Notes: generated from the sequence alone by a model not told the origin. DNA of 64,000 nucleotides from Flavobacteriaceae bacterium UBA1682 (GCA_002320285.1 DCKE01000007.1:1-64000), one strand, 5' to 3'. Positions 8,481-17,334 are shown, counted from the first letter of the stretch. Numbers and translations: made by a program.

Positions 8481-8539
8481 AAAAAAACTAGCAGAATTTT
8501 TTATTTAAATTTGCTTTTTTCAAAAATACTAGCAGACTT
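8481..8539. repeat. duplicated 18-bp element upstream of the TonB locus
   Basis: AAAAAAACTAGCAGAATT (8481-8498) and AAAAATACTAGCAGACTT (8522-8539) match at 16 of 18 positions in direct orientation, with starts 41 bases apart, about four helical turns. They sit in the shared intergenic region between the minus-strand metal-type locus and the plus-strand permease gene, as paired operator sites would. Confidence 0.55.
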
Positions 8540-8600
8540 ATTTAGCAAAAAATTAGGGAAGTCCGTCTGTTGTACTTATCGGGAATACATAAGTTTTCAA

Positions 8601-8608
8601 TACTTTTG
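8601..8608 (+). promoter_or_regulatory. candidate -7 element of the permease gene
   Basis: TACTTTTG, 92 bases upstream of the ATG, fits TAnnTTTG. The leader that would follow shows no strong hairpin. Confidence 0.4.
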
Positions 8609-8700
8609 CAACTAACAACTATAAAACGATCTGGCTTACAATTTCCAATCCAAGCTACTTATCCCATTGTATTATACCTTTATAAAAGTTAACTCTCGAT

Positions 8701-9888
8701 ATGAAAAACAAAATCCTCGGTAGTATTTTATTGGTTGCCGGTTCTTCGATTGGTGGCGGTATGTTGGCTATGCCAATTACCTCAGCAGGAGTCGGTTTTC
8801 TTGGCATCAGTATACTTCTAATCGTTATTTGGTTTGCCATGTGTTATACGGCCTTATTGATGGTCAAGGTATATCGTTTTAACTCTCCTTCGGACGGTTT
8901 TGATACCTTGACAAAAAAATATCTCGGCGCCTTTGGGAATAATTTAGCAGGCATCAGCCTGTTATTTTTAATCTATGCGCTGACAGCAGCCTATATTTCT
9001 GGTGGAGGAAGTATTTTAACGAGCCAAATGCAACGGTGGTTTGTTCAAGAAATAGACCCACGATGGGGCGCCATTGTATTTACGATACTATTTGGTGGTA
9101 TTGTATCTATCAGTACGCGTTGGGTCGATTTGTTCTCGCGTGCACTATTCATTGTTAAAATCTTGTTTCTCATCCTGTTATTGGTTATTTTATTTCCCTT
9201 TGTCAGTGAAGCAAATTTGCTACAATTACCGCTTGAACAAGGGTTGATTTTCACAGCAATTCCCGTAGTATTTACTTCTTTTGGATTTCACGGCAGTATT
9301 CCCAGTATTGTAAAATACTTAGATGGTGATGAAAAAAAATTAAATCAAGCATTCGTTTGGGGAAGCTTACTGCCACTGATTATTTATCTGTTGTGGCAAT
9401 TTGTTGTTTTAGGCAGTTTTGATCAGTTGACTTTTATGGGCTTACTAAAAAGTAGTTCCGGCTTAGAAGGGTTGATTATCAGCATCCGCGAGATGGCGCA
9501 AACGCCTTTGATTCGAGATGCTTTTAATATATTTGCTGCAACTGCTCTTGGAACATCTTTTTTAGGTGTCAGTATCGGGTTATTTGATTATTTTATGGAT
9601 TGGACCCGCAATAAGAAACAATTACACCGCCGCTCTATTGTCAGTTTATTAACTTTTATGCCCCCTTTGATCTTCGTACTATTTTATCCCCAAGGTTTTA
9701 TCTTAGCCCTCGGTTATGCCGCTATTGCAGGGGTCATCCTCGCTTTGCTGATACCTACTTTTTTATTCTTCAAAGCCATGCGCTATCACCAGATTAGGAT
9801 TCCCTTTTGGCAATATTCCATACTGGGTTTTATATTGATCTTATCCGTCGTTATTATCGGCTCCCAATTCTGGGTGGCACTGTTTTAG
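8701..9888 (+). CDS. aromatic amino-acid permease (HAAAP family, TyrP/Mtr-like)
   Basis: 395 residues with about 11 membrane segments. The N-terminus KILGSILLVAGSSIGGGMLA followed by MPITSAGVGF is the characteristic first helix of the hydroxy/aromatic amino-acid permease family (TyrP, TnaB, Mtr), including the glycine-rich unwound turn that binds the substrate amine. FTSFGFHGSIPSIVKYLDGD in the middle is also typical. The family imports Tyr or Trp with a proton across the inner membrane; which one is used here cannot be read. Single gene with its own promoter candidate, closed by a terminator shared with asd. Confidence 0.88.
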   Translation: MKNKILGSILLVAGSSIGGGMLAMPITSAGVGFLGISILLIVIWFAMCYTALLMVKVYRFNSPSDGFDTLTKKYLGAFGNNLAGISLLFLIYALTAAYISGGGSILTSQMQRWFVQEIDPRWGAIVFTILFGGIVSISTRWVDLFSRALFIVKILFLILLLVILFPFVSEANLLQLPLEQGLIFTAIPVVFTSFGFHGSIPSIVKYLDGDEKKLNQAFVWGSLLPLIIYLLWQFVVLGSFDQLTFMGLLKSSSGLEGLIISIREMAQTPLIRDAFNIFAATALGTSFLGVSIGLFDYFMDWTRNKKQLHRRSIVSLLTFMPPLIFVLFYPQGFILALGYAAIAGVILALLIPTFLFFKAMRYHQIRIPFWQYSILGFILILSVVIIGSQFWVALF

Positions 9889-9957
9889 CTTAGGGTTTCG
9901 CGTTTACACAGAGTTTGCACTAATTTAAAAACGGACTTGAAGCAACGAAAGTATCAT

Positions 9958-10001
9958 AAAACACCAAGGGGAAAATCTGTCGATTTTCCCCTTGGTGTTT
10001 T
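9958..10001. terminator. bidirectional terminator, permease / asd
   Basis: 19-bp perfect stem (9958-9976 with 9983-10001, core ACACCAAGGGGAAAA) and a 6-base loop, with A's on the left arm and T's on the right, between convergent genes. Confidence 0.93.
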
Positions 10002-10013
10002 AAGTTTTAGAAA

Positions 10014-11003
10014 TTATACCAAATCATTTGCGATTAAATACTCTGCAATTTGAATGGTATTGGTAGCAGCGCCTTTGCGAAGGTTATCGGCAACGATCCA
10101 CATATTTACGGTATTCGCTTGGCTTTCATCGCGACGGATACGACCTACAAAAACCTCGTTTTTCCCTTCCGCATAAATCGGCATCGGGTATGTATTCGTG
10201 TCTGGATTATCTTGAAGTGCTATTCCCGGTGTTTCATGTAAAATCTGACGAACACGCTCTACATCAAACTCTCTTTCAAATTCAATGTTTACCGACTCGC
10301 TGTGTCCTCCTACAACGGGAATACGAACAGCAGTTGCCGTAACTTGAATATCTGGACTGTTTAATATTTTTTTGGTTTCTCGAACCAATTTCATTTCTTC
10401 TTTGGTATAGCCGTTGCTCTCAAAAACATCACAATGCGGTATCGCATTTCTATGAATCGGATAAGGATAGGCCATTTCTCCTTTTATATTATTATATTCA
10501 TTTTCCAATTGACGCACTGCTTTTACTCCAGTACCCGTGATGGATTGATATGTGGAAACAACTACGCGTTTGATTCCATATTGAGCTTGCAAAGGAGCCA
10601 ATGTCATAACCAATTGAATGGTTGAACAATTTGGATTGGCAATAATTTTATCTTCGCGTGTCAATTGAGAAGCATTGATCTCTGGCACAATTAATTTTTT
10701 AGTTGGATCCATTCGCCATGCCGAAGAGTTATCAATAACGGTAATACCGGCTTCAGCAAATTTTGGAGCCCATTCTAAAGAGGTATCACCTCCTGCAGAA
10801 AACAAAGCAATTTCAGGTTTCATCTTCACGGCATCTTCTAAACTCACCACCTTATACTTCTTATCCTTGTATACGATCTCTTTACCTACGGACTTCTCAG
10901 AAGCCACAGGTATTAATTCTGTGATTGGAAAATTTCGCTCAGCTAAAACTCTTAGCATGATTTCGCCTACCATTCCGGTGGCCCCTACAACTGCTATTTT
11001 CAT
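10014..11003 (-). CDS. asd: aspartate-semialdehyde dehydrogenase
   Basis: 329 residues. Catalyses NADPH-dependent reduction of aspartyl phosphate to aspartate semialdehyde, the branch point for lysine/diaminopimelate, threonine and methionine. The N-terminal Rossmann motif GATGMVG (8-14) is followed by the catalytic Cys in NPNCSTIQ (about 127), the STYQSITGTG segment and the acyl-binding GGHSESVNIEFE with its conserved His. Length is standard. It is transcribed alone; its upstream region holds a 9-bp palindrome overlapping the -7 word, so expression may be controlled by a repressor or activator. Confidence 0.96.
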   Translation of the reverse strand: MKIAVVGATGMVGEIMLRVLAERNFPITELIPVASEKSVGKEIVYKDKKYKVVSLEDAVKMKPEIALFSAGGDTSLEWAPKFAEAGITVIDNSSAWRMDPTKKLIVPEINASQLTREDKIIANPNCSTIQLVMTLAPLQAQYGIKRVVVSTYQSITGTGVKAVRQLENEYNNIKGEMAYPYPIHRNAIPHCDVFESNGYTKEEMKLVRETKKILNSPDIQVTATAVRIPVVGGHSESVNIEFEREFDVERVRQILHETPGIALQDNPDTNTYPMPIYAEGKNEVFVGRIRRDESQANTVNMWIVADNLRKGAATNTIQIAEYLIANDLV

Positions 11004-11112
11004 ATATGAATATTATTATTTTTCAATGTCTTTGAATTTCTCAGTGCCATTTTGCGATTTATTGACAATAAACACTTTTAGCGGTACTTTTTATTAGAGA
11101 AAATCGATTAAT

Positions 11113-11140
11113 TCGCAACAAATATAACCAATTGTTGCGA
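11113..11140. promoter_or_regulatory. palindrome overlapping the asd -7 element, candidate operator
   Basis: Perfect inverted repeat TCGCAACAA (11113-11121) and TTGTTGCGA (11132-11140) with a 10-base spacer. The minus-strand -7 word TATATTTG (11119-11126) lies inside it. There is no T-run after the stem in either direction, so it is not a terminator; dimeric-repressor operator geometry is the simplest reading. Confidence 0.55.
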
Positions 11141-11160
11141 AAAAAAAATTAAAATATCGG

Positions 11161-12867
11161 TTAGTTCAAACTATTTTCTATTTGGATATCCTTGATTTGA
11201 AATTGCGTAGTTATTTTGCCATTCCATTCGTTTTCCTCTAAAGAATACACCATATTAAAGCGCTTTTTCCCCAGTAATTTCGGATAAAATGCCCCTAAAC
11301 CAAAACCAATACTAGAAGTCGAGCAGCTTCCGTCTTGTGTTACTTCTAACTTTAAATGTTCTCTTTCATTGCCCAACGTACGCATATATCCTGTATCATA
11401 GAGGTTTTTAGTACAAAAAACAGGTGACATATTTTCTGGACCATGAGGTTCAAACTGTTTGAGTATACGAACTAATTTATCATCAATCTGGGTCAGATCA
11501 ATAACGGCATCTATTTCGATTTCAGCAATCAATTGTTCATCGGTAATCGTCTGAGACACCACTTCTTCAAATCGATTTTTAAAATGGAGATAATTGGACT
11601 CTTTCAGTGTCAAACCCGCTGCATACATATGCCCACCGAACTGTTCCAAATAATCAGAACAAGCCTCTAGAGCATTGTAAACATCAAAATTTTTAACCGA
11701 GCGCGCTGAGGCAGCTAATTTATCCCCACTTTTAGTAAAAACTAAAGTGGGGCGGTAGTAGGTTTCTATCAATCGCGAAGCCACAATACCAATTACTCCC
11801 TTATGCCAGCTTTCTTGGTAAACTACCGTTGTTTTTCTGTCAACCTCCTTATCTCGTTGAATTTGTTGCAAAGCCGCTGCGGTAATTTCCTTATCCAATT
11901 CCCTGCGTTCCGAATTAAATTCAACAATCTGCTTGGCGGCCCGCATCGCTTCCTCCAAGGTAAACTTAGTCAATAAAGCCACAGCAAAGTTCCCGTGTTC
12001 AATACGACCTGCTGCATTAATTTTAGGCGCTACCTTAAATACGATATCGGTAATGGTGAAGTATTTTTGCTTGTACTGCATCAATAGAGCACGTATACCC
12101 GGTCGCGGATTTTTATTAATGACCTGTAGACCGTAATAAGCTAAAATTCTGTTCTCACCCGTAATTGGCACAATATCCGCACCAATTGCCGTTGCCACCA
12201 AATCCAAATACGGTATTAAATCGTCAATCGTTTTACCCCTTTTTGCTGCCAAAGCCTGGACCAGTTTAAATCCGACTCCGCAACCGCATAACTCTTTATA
12301 CGGATAGTTACAATCCCTTTGTTTCGGATCTAACACCGCAATAGCATCGGGCACAGTATCACCCGGTAAGTGGTGATCACAAATGATAAAATCAATGCCT
12401 TTAGATTGAGCGTAAGCCACTTTATCCAAGGATTTGATACCACAATCCAAAGCCACAATCAAAGTGATCCCGTTATGATCGGCATAATCTATACCGGCAT
12501 TAGAGATACCGTATCCTTCTGCATACCGATCGGGGATATAAGTGTCAATTTCAGAATAAATCGTTTTTAAATAAGAAGCCATTAAAGCGACCGCAGTAGT
12601 GCCATCTACATCATAGTCCCCAAAGACCAAAATCCGTTCCTGTCTTTCAAAAGCCAACTCTAGTCGATCAACCGCCTTCCCCATATCTTTCATCAAATAG
12701 GGGTCGTGCAACTCATTTAAACTAGGGCGGAAAAAATGACGGGCTTCTTCAAAAGTTTTAATACCGCGTTGCACCAACAAAGTTGCTATTAGTGGATCTA
12801 CCTGTAAGACTTTTACAAGATGATCAACTGCTTCATTAGTTGGTTTGGGTTTTAATGTCCAACGCAT
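11161..12867 (-). CDS. recJ: single-stranded-DNA-specific exonuclease RecJ
   Basis: About 568 residues, the normal length. A 5'-3' ssDNA exonuclease in recombination and mismatch/base-excision repair. DHH phosphoesterase motifs are present: FGDYDVDGTTA (about 80-90), ALDCGIKS and CDHHLPGD (about 164), which bind two metal ions. The DHHA1 domain follows with HKGVIGIVASRL and the FGGHMYAAGLTL motif, then an OB-like C-terminal part. The ATG at 12867 (MRWTLKPKP) is chosen over an upstream in-frame start at 12945, because the latter would overlap the OsmC gene; with this start the two genes are 8 bases apart and likely one transcript. Confidence 0.95.
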   Translation of the reverse strand: MRWTLKPKPTNEAVDHLVKVLQVDPLIATLLVQRGIKTFEEARHFFRPSLNELHDPYLMKDMGKAVDRLELAFERQERILVFGDYDVDGTTAVALMASYLKTIYSEIDTYIPDRYAEGYGISNAGIDYADHNGITLIVALDCGIKSLDKVAYAQSKGIDFIICDHHLPGDTVPDAIAVLDPKQRDCNYPYKELCGCGVGFKLVQALAAKRGKTIDDLIPYLDLVATAIGADIVPITGENRILAYYGLQVINKNPRPGIRALLMQYKQKYFTITDIVFKVAPKINAAGRIEHGNFAVALLTKFTLEEAMRAAKQIVEFNSERRELDKEITAAALQQIQRDKEVDRKTTVVYQESWHKGVIGIVASRLIETYYRPTLVFTKSGDKLAASARSVKNFDVYNALEACSDYLEQFGGHMYAAGLTLKESNYLHFKNRFEEVVSQTITDEQLIAEIEIDAVIDLTQIDDKLVRILKQFEPHGPENMSPVFCTKNLYDTGYMRTLGNEREHLKLEVTQDGSCSTSSIGFGLGAFYPKLLGKKRFNMVYSLEENEWNGKITTQFQIKDIQIENSLN

Positions 12868-12875
12868 AATAAAAA

Positions 12876-13295
12876 TTAAATTTGATGAAAGTGAATATTG
12901 ATTTTGATAGTAGCAAATTTCCGAAACATCTCCATTACTCCGCAATACTTTTCGACGGATAGATCAACTGCTTTTTTCAGCTTATCCCGATCTAAATTAG
13001 CCCCATAAAAATGGTAATCTACCAAAACAGTATGATAGATTGACGGCTCTGTTTCTGTCAACAGCCCTTCTGTTTCCATTTTAAAATCTGCAACTTCCAA
13101 TCGCATTTTCTTTATTAAAGAAGCTACATCGAGTCCGGAGCAGCCCGCTAATGCAGACAACATCAAAGCCTTTGGACGATAACCTAAGCCATCGCCACCA
13201 AACTCTGGCCCAGCATCTATACGCAGATTTCCTCCCGGATTAGTGGATTCAAATTGCATGTTTTCTACCCAAGTAGTGGTTATTTTATGTGACAT
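12876..13295 (-). CDS. OsmC-family protein (YhfA-like)
   Basis: 139 residues. The OsmC/Ohr fold is shown by KALMLSALAGCSGLDVASLI with the peroxidatic Cys at 52 and a second Cys at 118 (EKYCGVME). Family members reduce organic hydroperoxides or have related thiol chemistry; the LAGCSGLDV form and short length match the less-characterised YhfA-like branch rather than Ohr itself. It probably shares a transcript with recJ, which begins 8 bases downstream. A terminator lies immediately upstream, ending the rsmI transcript. Confidence 0.88.
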   Translation of the reverse strand: MSHKITTTWVENMQFESTNPGGNLRIDAGPEFGGDGLGYRPKALMLSALAGCSGLDVASLIKKMRLEVADFKMETEGLLTETEPSIYHTVLVDYHFYGANLDRDKLKKAVDLSVEKYCGVMEMFRKFATIKINIHFHQI

Positions 13296-13326
13296 CTCTT
13301 ATGTTTTTATCAAATTTATTAAAAAT

Positions 13327-13368
13327 AAAAGTCAATGCATACCTGTTTAACAGCATGCATTGACTTTT
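13327..13368 (-). terminator. terminator after rsmI
   Basis: 14-bp perfect stem AAAAGTCAATGCAT / ATGCATTGACTTTT with a 14-base loop, ending in T's on both strands. It separates rsmI from the OsmC-recJ unit. Confidence 0.85.
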
Positions 13369-13387
13369 AACTTTTTGAACGGTATTT

Positions 13388-14059
13388 CTATTTCTTTCCT
13401 GCAACAATTACAACAATCTCTCCCTTCGGAGGTTTGGCTTCAAAATGCTGTGCAACTTTCTCAACGGTGCCTCTAACGGTTTCCTCGTGAAGTTTGGATA
13501 ATTCTCTCGAAACGGAAATCTGACGATCCACACCGAAATATTCTTTGAATTCCTGCAAGGTTTTCATTAGTTTATGGGGCGACACGTATAAAATCATTGT
13601 TCTGGTTTCTTCCGCCAAAATCAAATAGCGGGTTTGCCTGCCTTTTTTATCGGGTAAAAAACCCTCGAAAATAAATTTGTCATTGGGTAAGCCACTATTG
13701 ACTAAGGCTGGAACAAATGCCGTTGCTCCTGGTAGACAATCAACTTCTATATTATTTTCTACACAAGCTCTGGTCAACAAAAATCCTGGATCAGAAATCG
13801 CAGGGGTTCCAGCATCTGATATCAAGGCTAGATTTTCACCCGCTTGCATCCGCTTTACCAATCCCTCAACCGTTTTGTGTTCATTGTGCATATGATGACT
13901 TTGCATATGCGTACCAATATCAAAATGCTTTAATAATTTACTGCTATTACGTGTATCTTCTGCTAATATAACATCCACTTCTTTAAGAACCTTAATCGCT
14001 CTAAAAGTCATATCGTCTAAATTTCCAATCGGCGTTGGAACTATATATAATTTTCCCAT
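13388..14059 (-). CDS. rsmI: 16S rRNA (cytidine(1402)-2'-O)-methyltransferase
   Basis: 223 residues, family-typical for Bacteroidota. It uses SAM to 2'-O-methylate C1402 at the ribosomal P site. Signature segments: LYIVPTPIGNLDDMTFRAI at the N-terminus, EVDVILAEDTRNS, LISDAGTPAISDPGF (SAM-binding loop) and LPGATAFVPALVNSGLP. The upstream acidic-protein gene ends 9 bases before its ATG, so the two are probably co-transcribed. Assignment rests on the near-invariant motifs and is secure. Confidence 0.95.
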   Translation of the reverse strand: MGKLYIVPTPIGNLDDMTFRAIKVLKEVDVILAEDTRNSSKLLKHFDIGTHMQSHHMHNEHKTVEGLVKRMQAGENLALISDAGTPAISDPGFLLTRACVENNIEVDCLPGATAFVPALVNSGLPNDKFIFEGFLPDKKGRQTRYLILAEETRTMILYVSPHKLMKTLQEFKEYFGVDRQISVSRELSKLHEETVRGTVEKVAQHFEAKPPKGEIVVIVAGKK

Positions 14060-14068
14060 TCTTGTTTT

Positions 14069-15151
14069 TTAAGCGAAACGCTTTTCTATTAGATCCATTA
14101 AGCGACCTACATATTCTTCTTTTCCCGTCCAATAATTGTAGTCGGGCTTAACCAAATCCTCTATAAATGCCAAAGCTTGATCCAGGGAATTAAAAGTATT
14201 TAATTGTGATAAAACACGATTAAAGTCCTCCGAACTACCATGGAATAAATTCTTTTCAAAAGCGATGCGATCATTTAAACTTACCGTAATATGAGAAGAG
14301 AAAGCATCATTAATTGACTTGTTTTTATCTTTAGTAATTCCCTGTCCAACAGTTCCGTGAAACAGTTCTGAAATTGGCAGCTCACCCTCGAAATTTTGGC
14401 GCCCTACAATCGGTTCAAAAACCAAATCTTGCTTTTGTTCCTCAACTTTATCGATGTCTTCTACGCGAACAAAATCAACATCTTGATAGTCAATTCCAAA
14501 AAAAGAGTCTTCTAAACTGGATTCAACCATGACCGAAGCCTCCTGCTCCTCCAAACCTAAACCATCCGTATTGATTAGATGTTGATTTAGAAGCTGTTCT
14601 AGATCAGCTTTATTTGCCTGATCGGGAATTTCATTTTCAGAAACTTTCTGTTCTTGCACGAAGTCGACATCATCAGAAGCTTCTACTTCAGTTTCTAAAA
14701 AATGAACTACTTCCGGTTTGTCGATTTGCTCTTTAAAAGGCTCCTCGACAACGGGGTCCGCATACATTACTGTTACCTTTTCTTCGATTGGGTCTGTTAT
14801 CGTGTCTTCAATTTTAAGCGCCTGATCTTGGATAAAATGTTCTTCTTGTATTTTGTGGTTTTCCAAGTCCGATTCGATGACCATTGGATATTCTTCTTCC
14901 ATCAGATCTACGGGCATTTGACTTCTGGATGTAACCCCTTCTTGGTAAGTCTTTTCTAATTTATTTTCGATTTCCTCAATAGCAATATTGGGCTGAATCA
15001 GATTAAAATTATCTTCGTGAAATTTTAAAATCAAGAGTTTCTCATACAGTTCTTTCGATTCCTGATAAAGATTGTGAATATCCTCTTTATTTTTCATTTG
15101 CAGTATTCGATGAGCGATGCTTAATAAATCTGCTTCTAATACTTTCTTCAT
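14069..15151 (-). CDS. acidic hypothetical protein with conserved-looking C-terminus
   Basis: 360 residues, no named family recognised. The N-terminal ~70 residues are helical (LSIAHRILQMKNKEDIHNLY). A long, strongly acidic, low-complexity middle (about 80-250) is rich in Glu, Asp and Val. The C-terminal ~100 residues (from about 255, ELFHGTVGQG) are ordered, with ISLNDRIAFE-type wording (here VSLNDRIAFEKNLF) and YNYWTGKEEY. There is no signal peptide or membrane segment, so it is probably cytoplasmic. It is divergent from tdk and precedes rsmI; I recall similar acidic proteins beside rsmI and tdk in other Flavobacteria but cannot give a function. Confidence 0.72.
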   Translation of the reverse strand: MKKVLEADLLSIAHRILQMKNKEDIHNLYQESKELYEKLLILKFHEDNFNLIQPNIAIEEIENKLEKTYQEGVTSRSQMPVDLMEEEYPMVIESDLENHKIQEEHFIQDQALKIEDTITDPIEEKVTVMYADPVVEEPFKEQIDKPEVVHFLETEVEASDDVDFVQEQKVSENEIPDQANKADLEQLLNQHLINTDGLGLEEQEASVMVESSLEDSFFGIDYQDVDFVRVEDIDKVEEQKQDLVFEPIVGRQNFEGELPISELFHGTVGQGITKDKNKSINDAFSSHITVSLNDRIAFEKNLFHGSSEDFNRVLSQLNTFNSLDQALAFIEDLVKPDYNYWTGKEEYVGRLMDLIEKRFA

Positions 15152-15192
15152 AATTTTTATTTTAGATTAAGAAATACACGAGCTTTTTTAGG

Positions 15193-15200
15193 TAAATTTG
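15193..15200 (+). promoter_or_regulatory. candidate -7 element of tdk
   Basis: TAAATTTG on the plus strand, 53 bases before the tdk ATG. A minus-strand match (15208-15215) for the divergent gene lies only 7 bases away, so the two promoters would overlap. Confidence 0.4.
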
Positions 15201-15207
15201 CCTTTTA

Positions 15208-15215
15208 CAAAAGTA
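15208..15215 (-). promoter_or_regulatory. candidate -7 element of the acidic protein gene
   Basis: TACTTTTG on the minus strand, 56 bases upstream of the ATG at 15151; overlaps the tdk promoter region. Confidence 0.4.
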
Positions 15216-15253
15216 ACAGAAAAAACTGCTGGTTACAGCCTGAAATTTACAAA

Positions 15254-15880
15254 ATGTTTCTCGAAAATCCCGTTAATCACAAAGAACAATTTGGTTGGAT
15301 TGAGGTGATCTGCGGATCGATGTTTTCCGGTAAAACGGAGGAGTTGATTCGTCGATTAAAACGCGCTCAATTTGCTAAACAAAAAGTCGAAATATTCAAA
15401 CCGTCTGTCGACACCAGATATGACGACGAGCATGTCGTATCTCACGACTTCAATGAAATTCGTTCGACCGCTGTACCCGCTGCTGCTAATATTCGAATTT
15501 TGGCCGACGGCTGTGATGTAGTTGGTATTGATGAGGCACAATTCTTCGACGATGAAATCGTAACGGTCTGTAACGATCTGGCCAATGCAGGTATCCGCGT
15601 AATTGTTGCTGGTTTAGATATGGATTTTAAAGGAAAACCCTTTGGCCCCATGCCTGCACTAATGGCTACTGCAGAATACGTAACTAAAGTTCATGCTGTT
15701 TGTACACGCACAGGTAATCTGGCTCACTACAGCTTTAGAAAAGCAGCAAGCAATAATTTGGTTTTACTTGGAGAGACTGAAGAATATGAACCTTTGAGTA
15801 GAGCTGCCTATTACAATGCCCTACAAGAGCAGCGAAAAAATATTTTATCTGCTCCCGAGAATTCAGAAGAAATAGGATAG
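15254..15880 (+). CDS. tdk: thymidine kinase, TK1-like
   Basis: 208 residues. Phosphorylates thymidine to dTMP with ATP in the salvage pathway. P-loop GSMFSGKT (21-28) and the catalytic segment GIDEAQFFDD (91-100; Glu94 as general base) are clear, as is the lasso-type loop VHAVCTRTGNLAHYSFRKA. In many TK1-like enzymes that loop is anchored by a zinc held by four Cys/His; here only Cys150 remains and the CxxC partner is Thr153, so the structural zinc site appears lost or altered. Transcribed divergently from the acidic protein gene; terminator about 130 bases after the stop. Confidence 0.94.
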   Translation: MFLENPVNHKEQFGWIEVICGSMFSGKTEELIRRLKRAQFAKQKVEIFKPSVDTRYDDEHVVSHDFNEIRSTAVPAAANIRILADGCDVVGIDEAQFFDDEIVTVCNDLANAGIRVIVAGLDMDFKGKPFGPMPALMATAEYVTKVHAVCTRTGNLAHYSFRKAASNNLVLLGETEEYEPLSRAAYYNALQEQRKNILSAPENSEEIG

Positions 15881-16008
15881 ACTATCTCCTAAGCCCGAAA
15901 GATATTTTAATAGCATTTAAAACACTTTAGAGCTGTAGACAACTACTTCTTCCACAAACCCTACTTACAATCTTAGAAGGCACCCATTTACCAAGTAATT
16001 TAAAATAA

Positions 16009-16039
16009 AAAACGAGCTCTTATAAAAAAAGCTCGTTTT
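16009..16039. terminator. bidirectional terminator, tdk / surface locus A
   Basis: 10-bp stem AAAACGAGCT / AGCTCGTTTT with an 11-base A-rich loop, between convergent genes. Confidence 0.85.
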
Positions 16040-16074
16040 AAACCACCAACATAAAACTATTTTAATATTCAACT

Positions 16075-17334
16075 CTATTTATTTTCTAGATGTAGATAGC
16101 CCGCTTGTTTCTCCATTCGAGAACCTGCCTGATCAACAAATTCATATTTTAATATATAATAATAAGTCCCCGTTGGCAACTTTTCATCTTTCTTAAAGGT
16201 AGATCGACCGTCTGAAACTCCTCTAAACACATTCCCACTTGAATCGTAATTCTTGGTTTCAAAAACCTTTACCCCCCAACGGTTGTACACCTCAACGGTA
16301 TTATTAGGATACTTCTGTATATTTTCGATGAAAAAATAATCATTATCACCGTCACCATTTGGAGATACCGCATTATATACGATGACTTTATCCGTTCCTT
16401 CAGGAACAATATCTTTCTGCCCCAATGCCAAGGTAAAAATACCATATCCCCCAACTTGAGTAATGGTTGTAACCGTTTTGTCCTCAAGGTTGACAATGCC
16501 GCCTTCATCTACCCAGATTTTTGCGGATTCATCCCAGCGTACAATCTTAAGATTTTTAGAATCTTTAGTAGTTATCTCCTTGGAAGTGGTTTGTTCATCC
16601 CACGACAAGGTCAATACAATATCGCTTTTCGCACCATTTTTATTAATGGTCCAATATTCTTTATCATCAATAAATTTGATGCTTTCATTTCTATTTTGAT
16701 GTGGCTGACCAGCATTGGAATTTTTTAGATAATACTTTCCTAAAAACGAATCCATCATATTGGTTGGCGCTCCTATTTTAACACGGCGATAAAATCCCGC
16801 ATCTCCTACAGGAAAGGCAAATTCTTTATTTCCAATTTTTTCTACTTCTCCCTCTGCATAACTGTTGTTAGAGACATTAATCGTTGTTGCATTTTTTTGA
16901 AAAACCATCGCACCTTCTAGAGAATCGACTTTTACTACTCCATTCAAAAAGTTCGCTGTACCAGAAACGCTAAAGTCATTTTTCAGGTCAAATGCACGAA
17001 GCTCTTTTTTATTGTCGAATAAAACATCGAAAAAAGAACTTGGCCGTTGACCAGATAACAATTGCACTTGCTGATTGTTATTTTCAAAAACGGTATACCC
17101 CGTGGTACCATTTGTCGTATAATCAAACAAACCGTCGTTGTGGTAATTTTTATAAATATAAAAAACACCATCATTGATTATAATCCCAGACTCTTTATTT
17201 TCCAGGTCAAGCAAAGTGGACATTTCCGTTTTAGGCATAATCACCAGCTGTCCTGTATTTACTGTCTGCGCAAAAACAGTCGGCATAAAAAATAGGCCGA
17301 TTGCCGTTGTTACTAAAAACTTTTCCCTGTTCAT
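16075..17334 (-). CDS. secreted protein with T9SS type B (CHU_C) sorting domain
   Basis: 419 residues. The signal peptide is followed by a ~290-residue beta-rich region, and then the C-terminal ~95 residues match the gliding-motility-associated type B sorting domain: VYNAVSPNGDGDNDYF, NTVEVYNRWGVKVFETKNYD and LPTGTYYYILKY. Such proteins cross the outer membrane by type IX secretion and stay on, or leave, the cell surface. It is clearly paralogous to the 416-residue protein of surface locus B over its whole length (shared SGTANF and AVF/MVF plus FPIGD/FPVGD blocks). Unlike that one, no PorP/SprF gene follows; it is the last gene of locus A. Confidence 0.9.
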   Translation of the reverse strand: MNREKFLVTTAIGLFFMPTVFAQTVNTGQLVIMPKTEMSTLLDLENKESGIIINDGVFYIYKNYHNDGLFDYTTNGTTGYTVFENNNQQVQLLSGQRPSSFFDVLFDNKKELRAFDLKNDFSVSGTANFLNGVVKVDSLEGAMVFQKNATTINVSNNSYAEGEVEKIGNKEFAFPVGDAGFYRRVKIGAPTNMMDSFLGKYYLKNSNAGQPHQNRNESIKFIDDKEYWTINKNGAKSDIVLTLSWDEQTTSKEITTKDSKNLKIVRWDESAKIWVDEGGIVNLEDKTVTTITQVGGYGIFTLALGQKDIVPEGTDKVIVYNAVSPNGDGDNDYFFIENIQKYPNNTVEVYNRWGVKVFETKNYDSSGNVFRGVSDGRSTFKKDEKLPTGTYYYILKYEFVDQAGSRMEKQAGYLHLENK

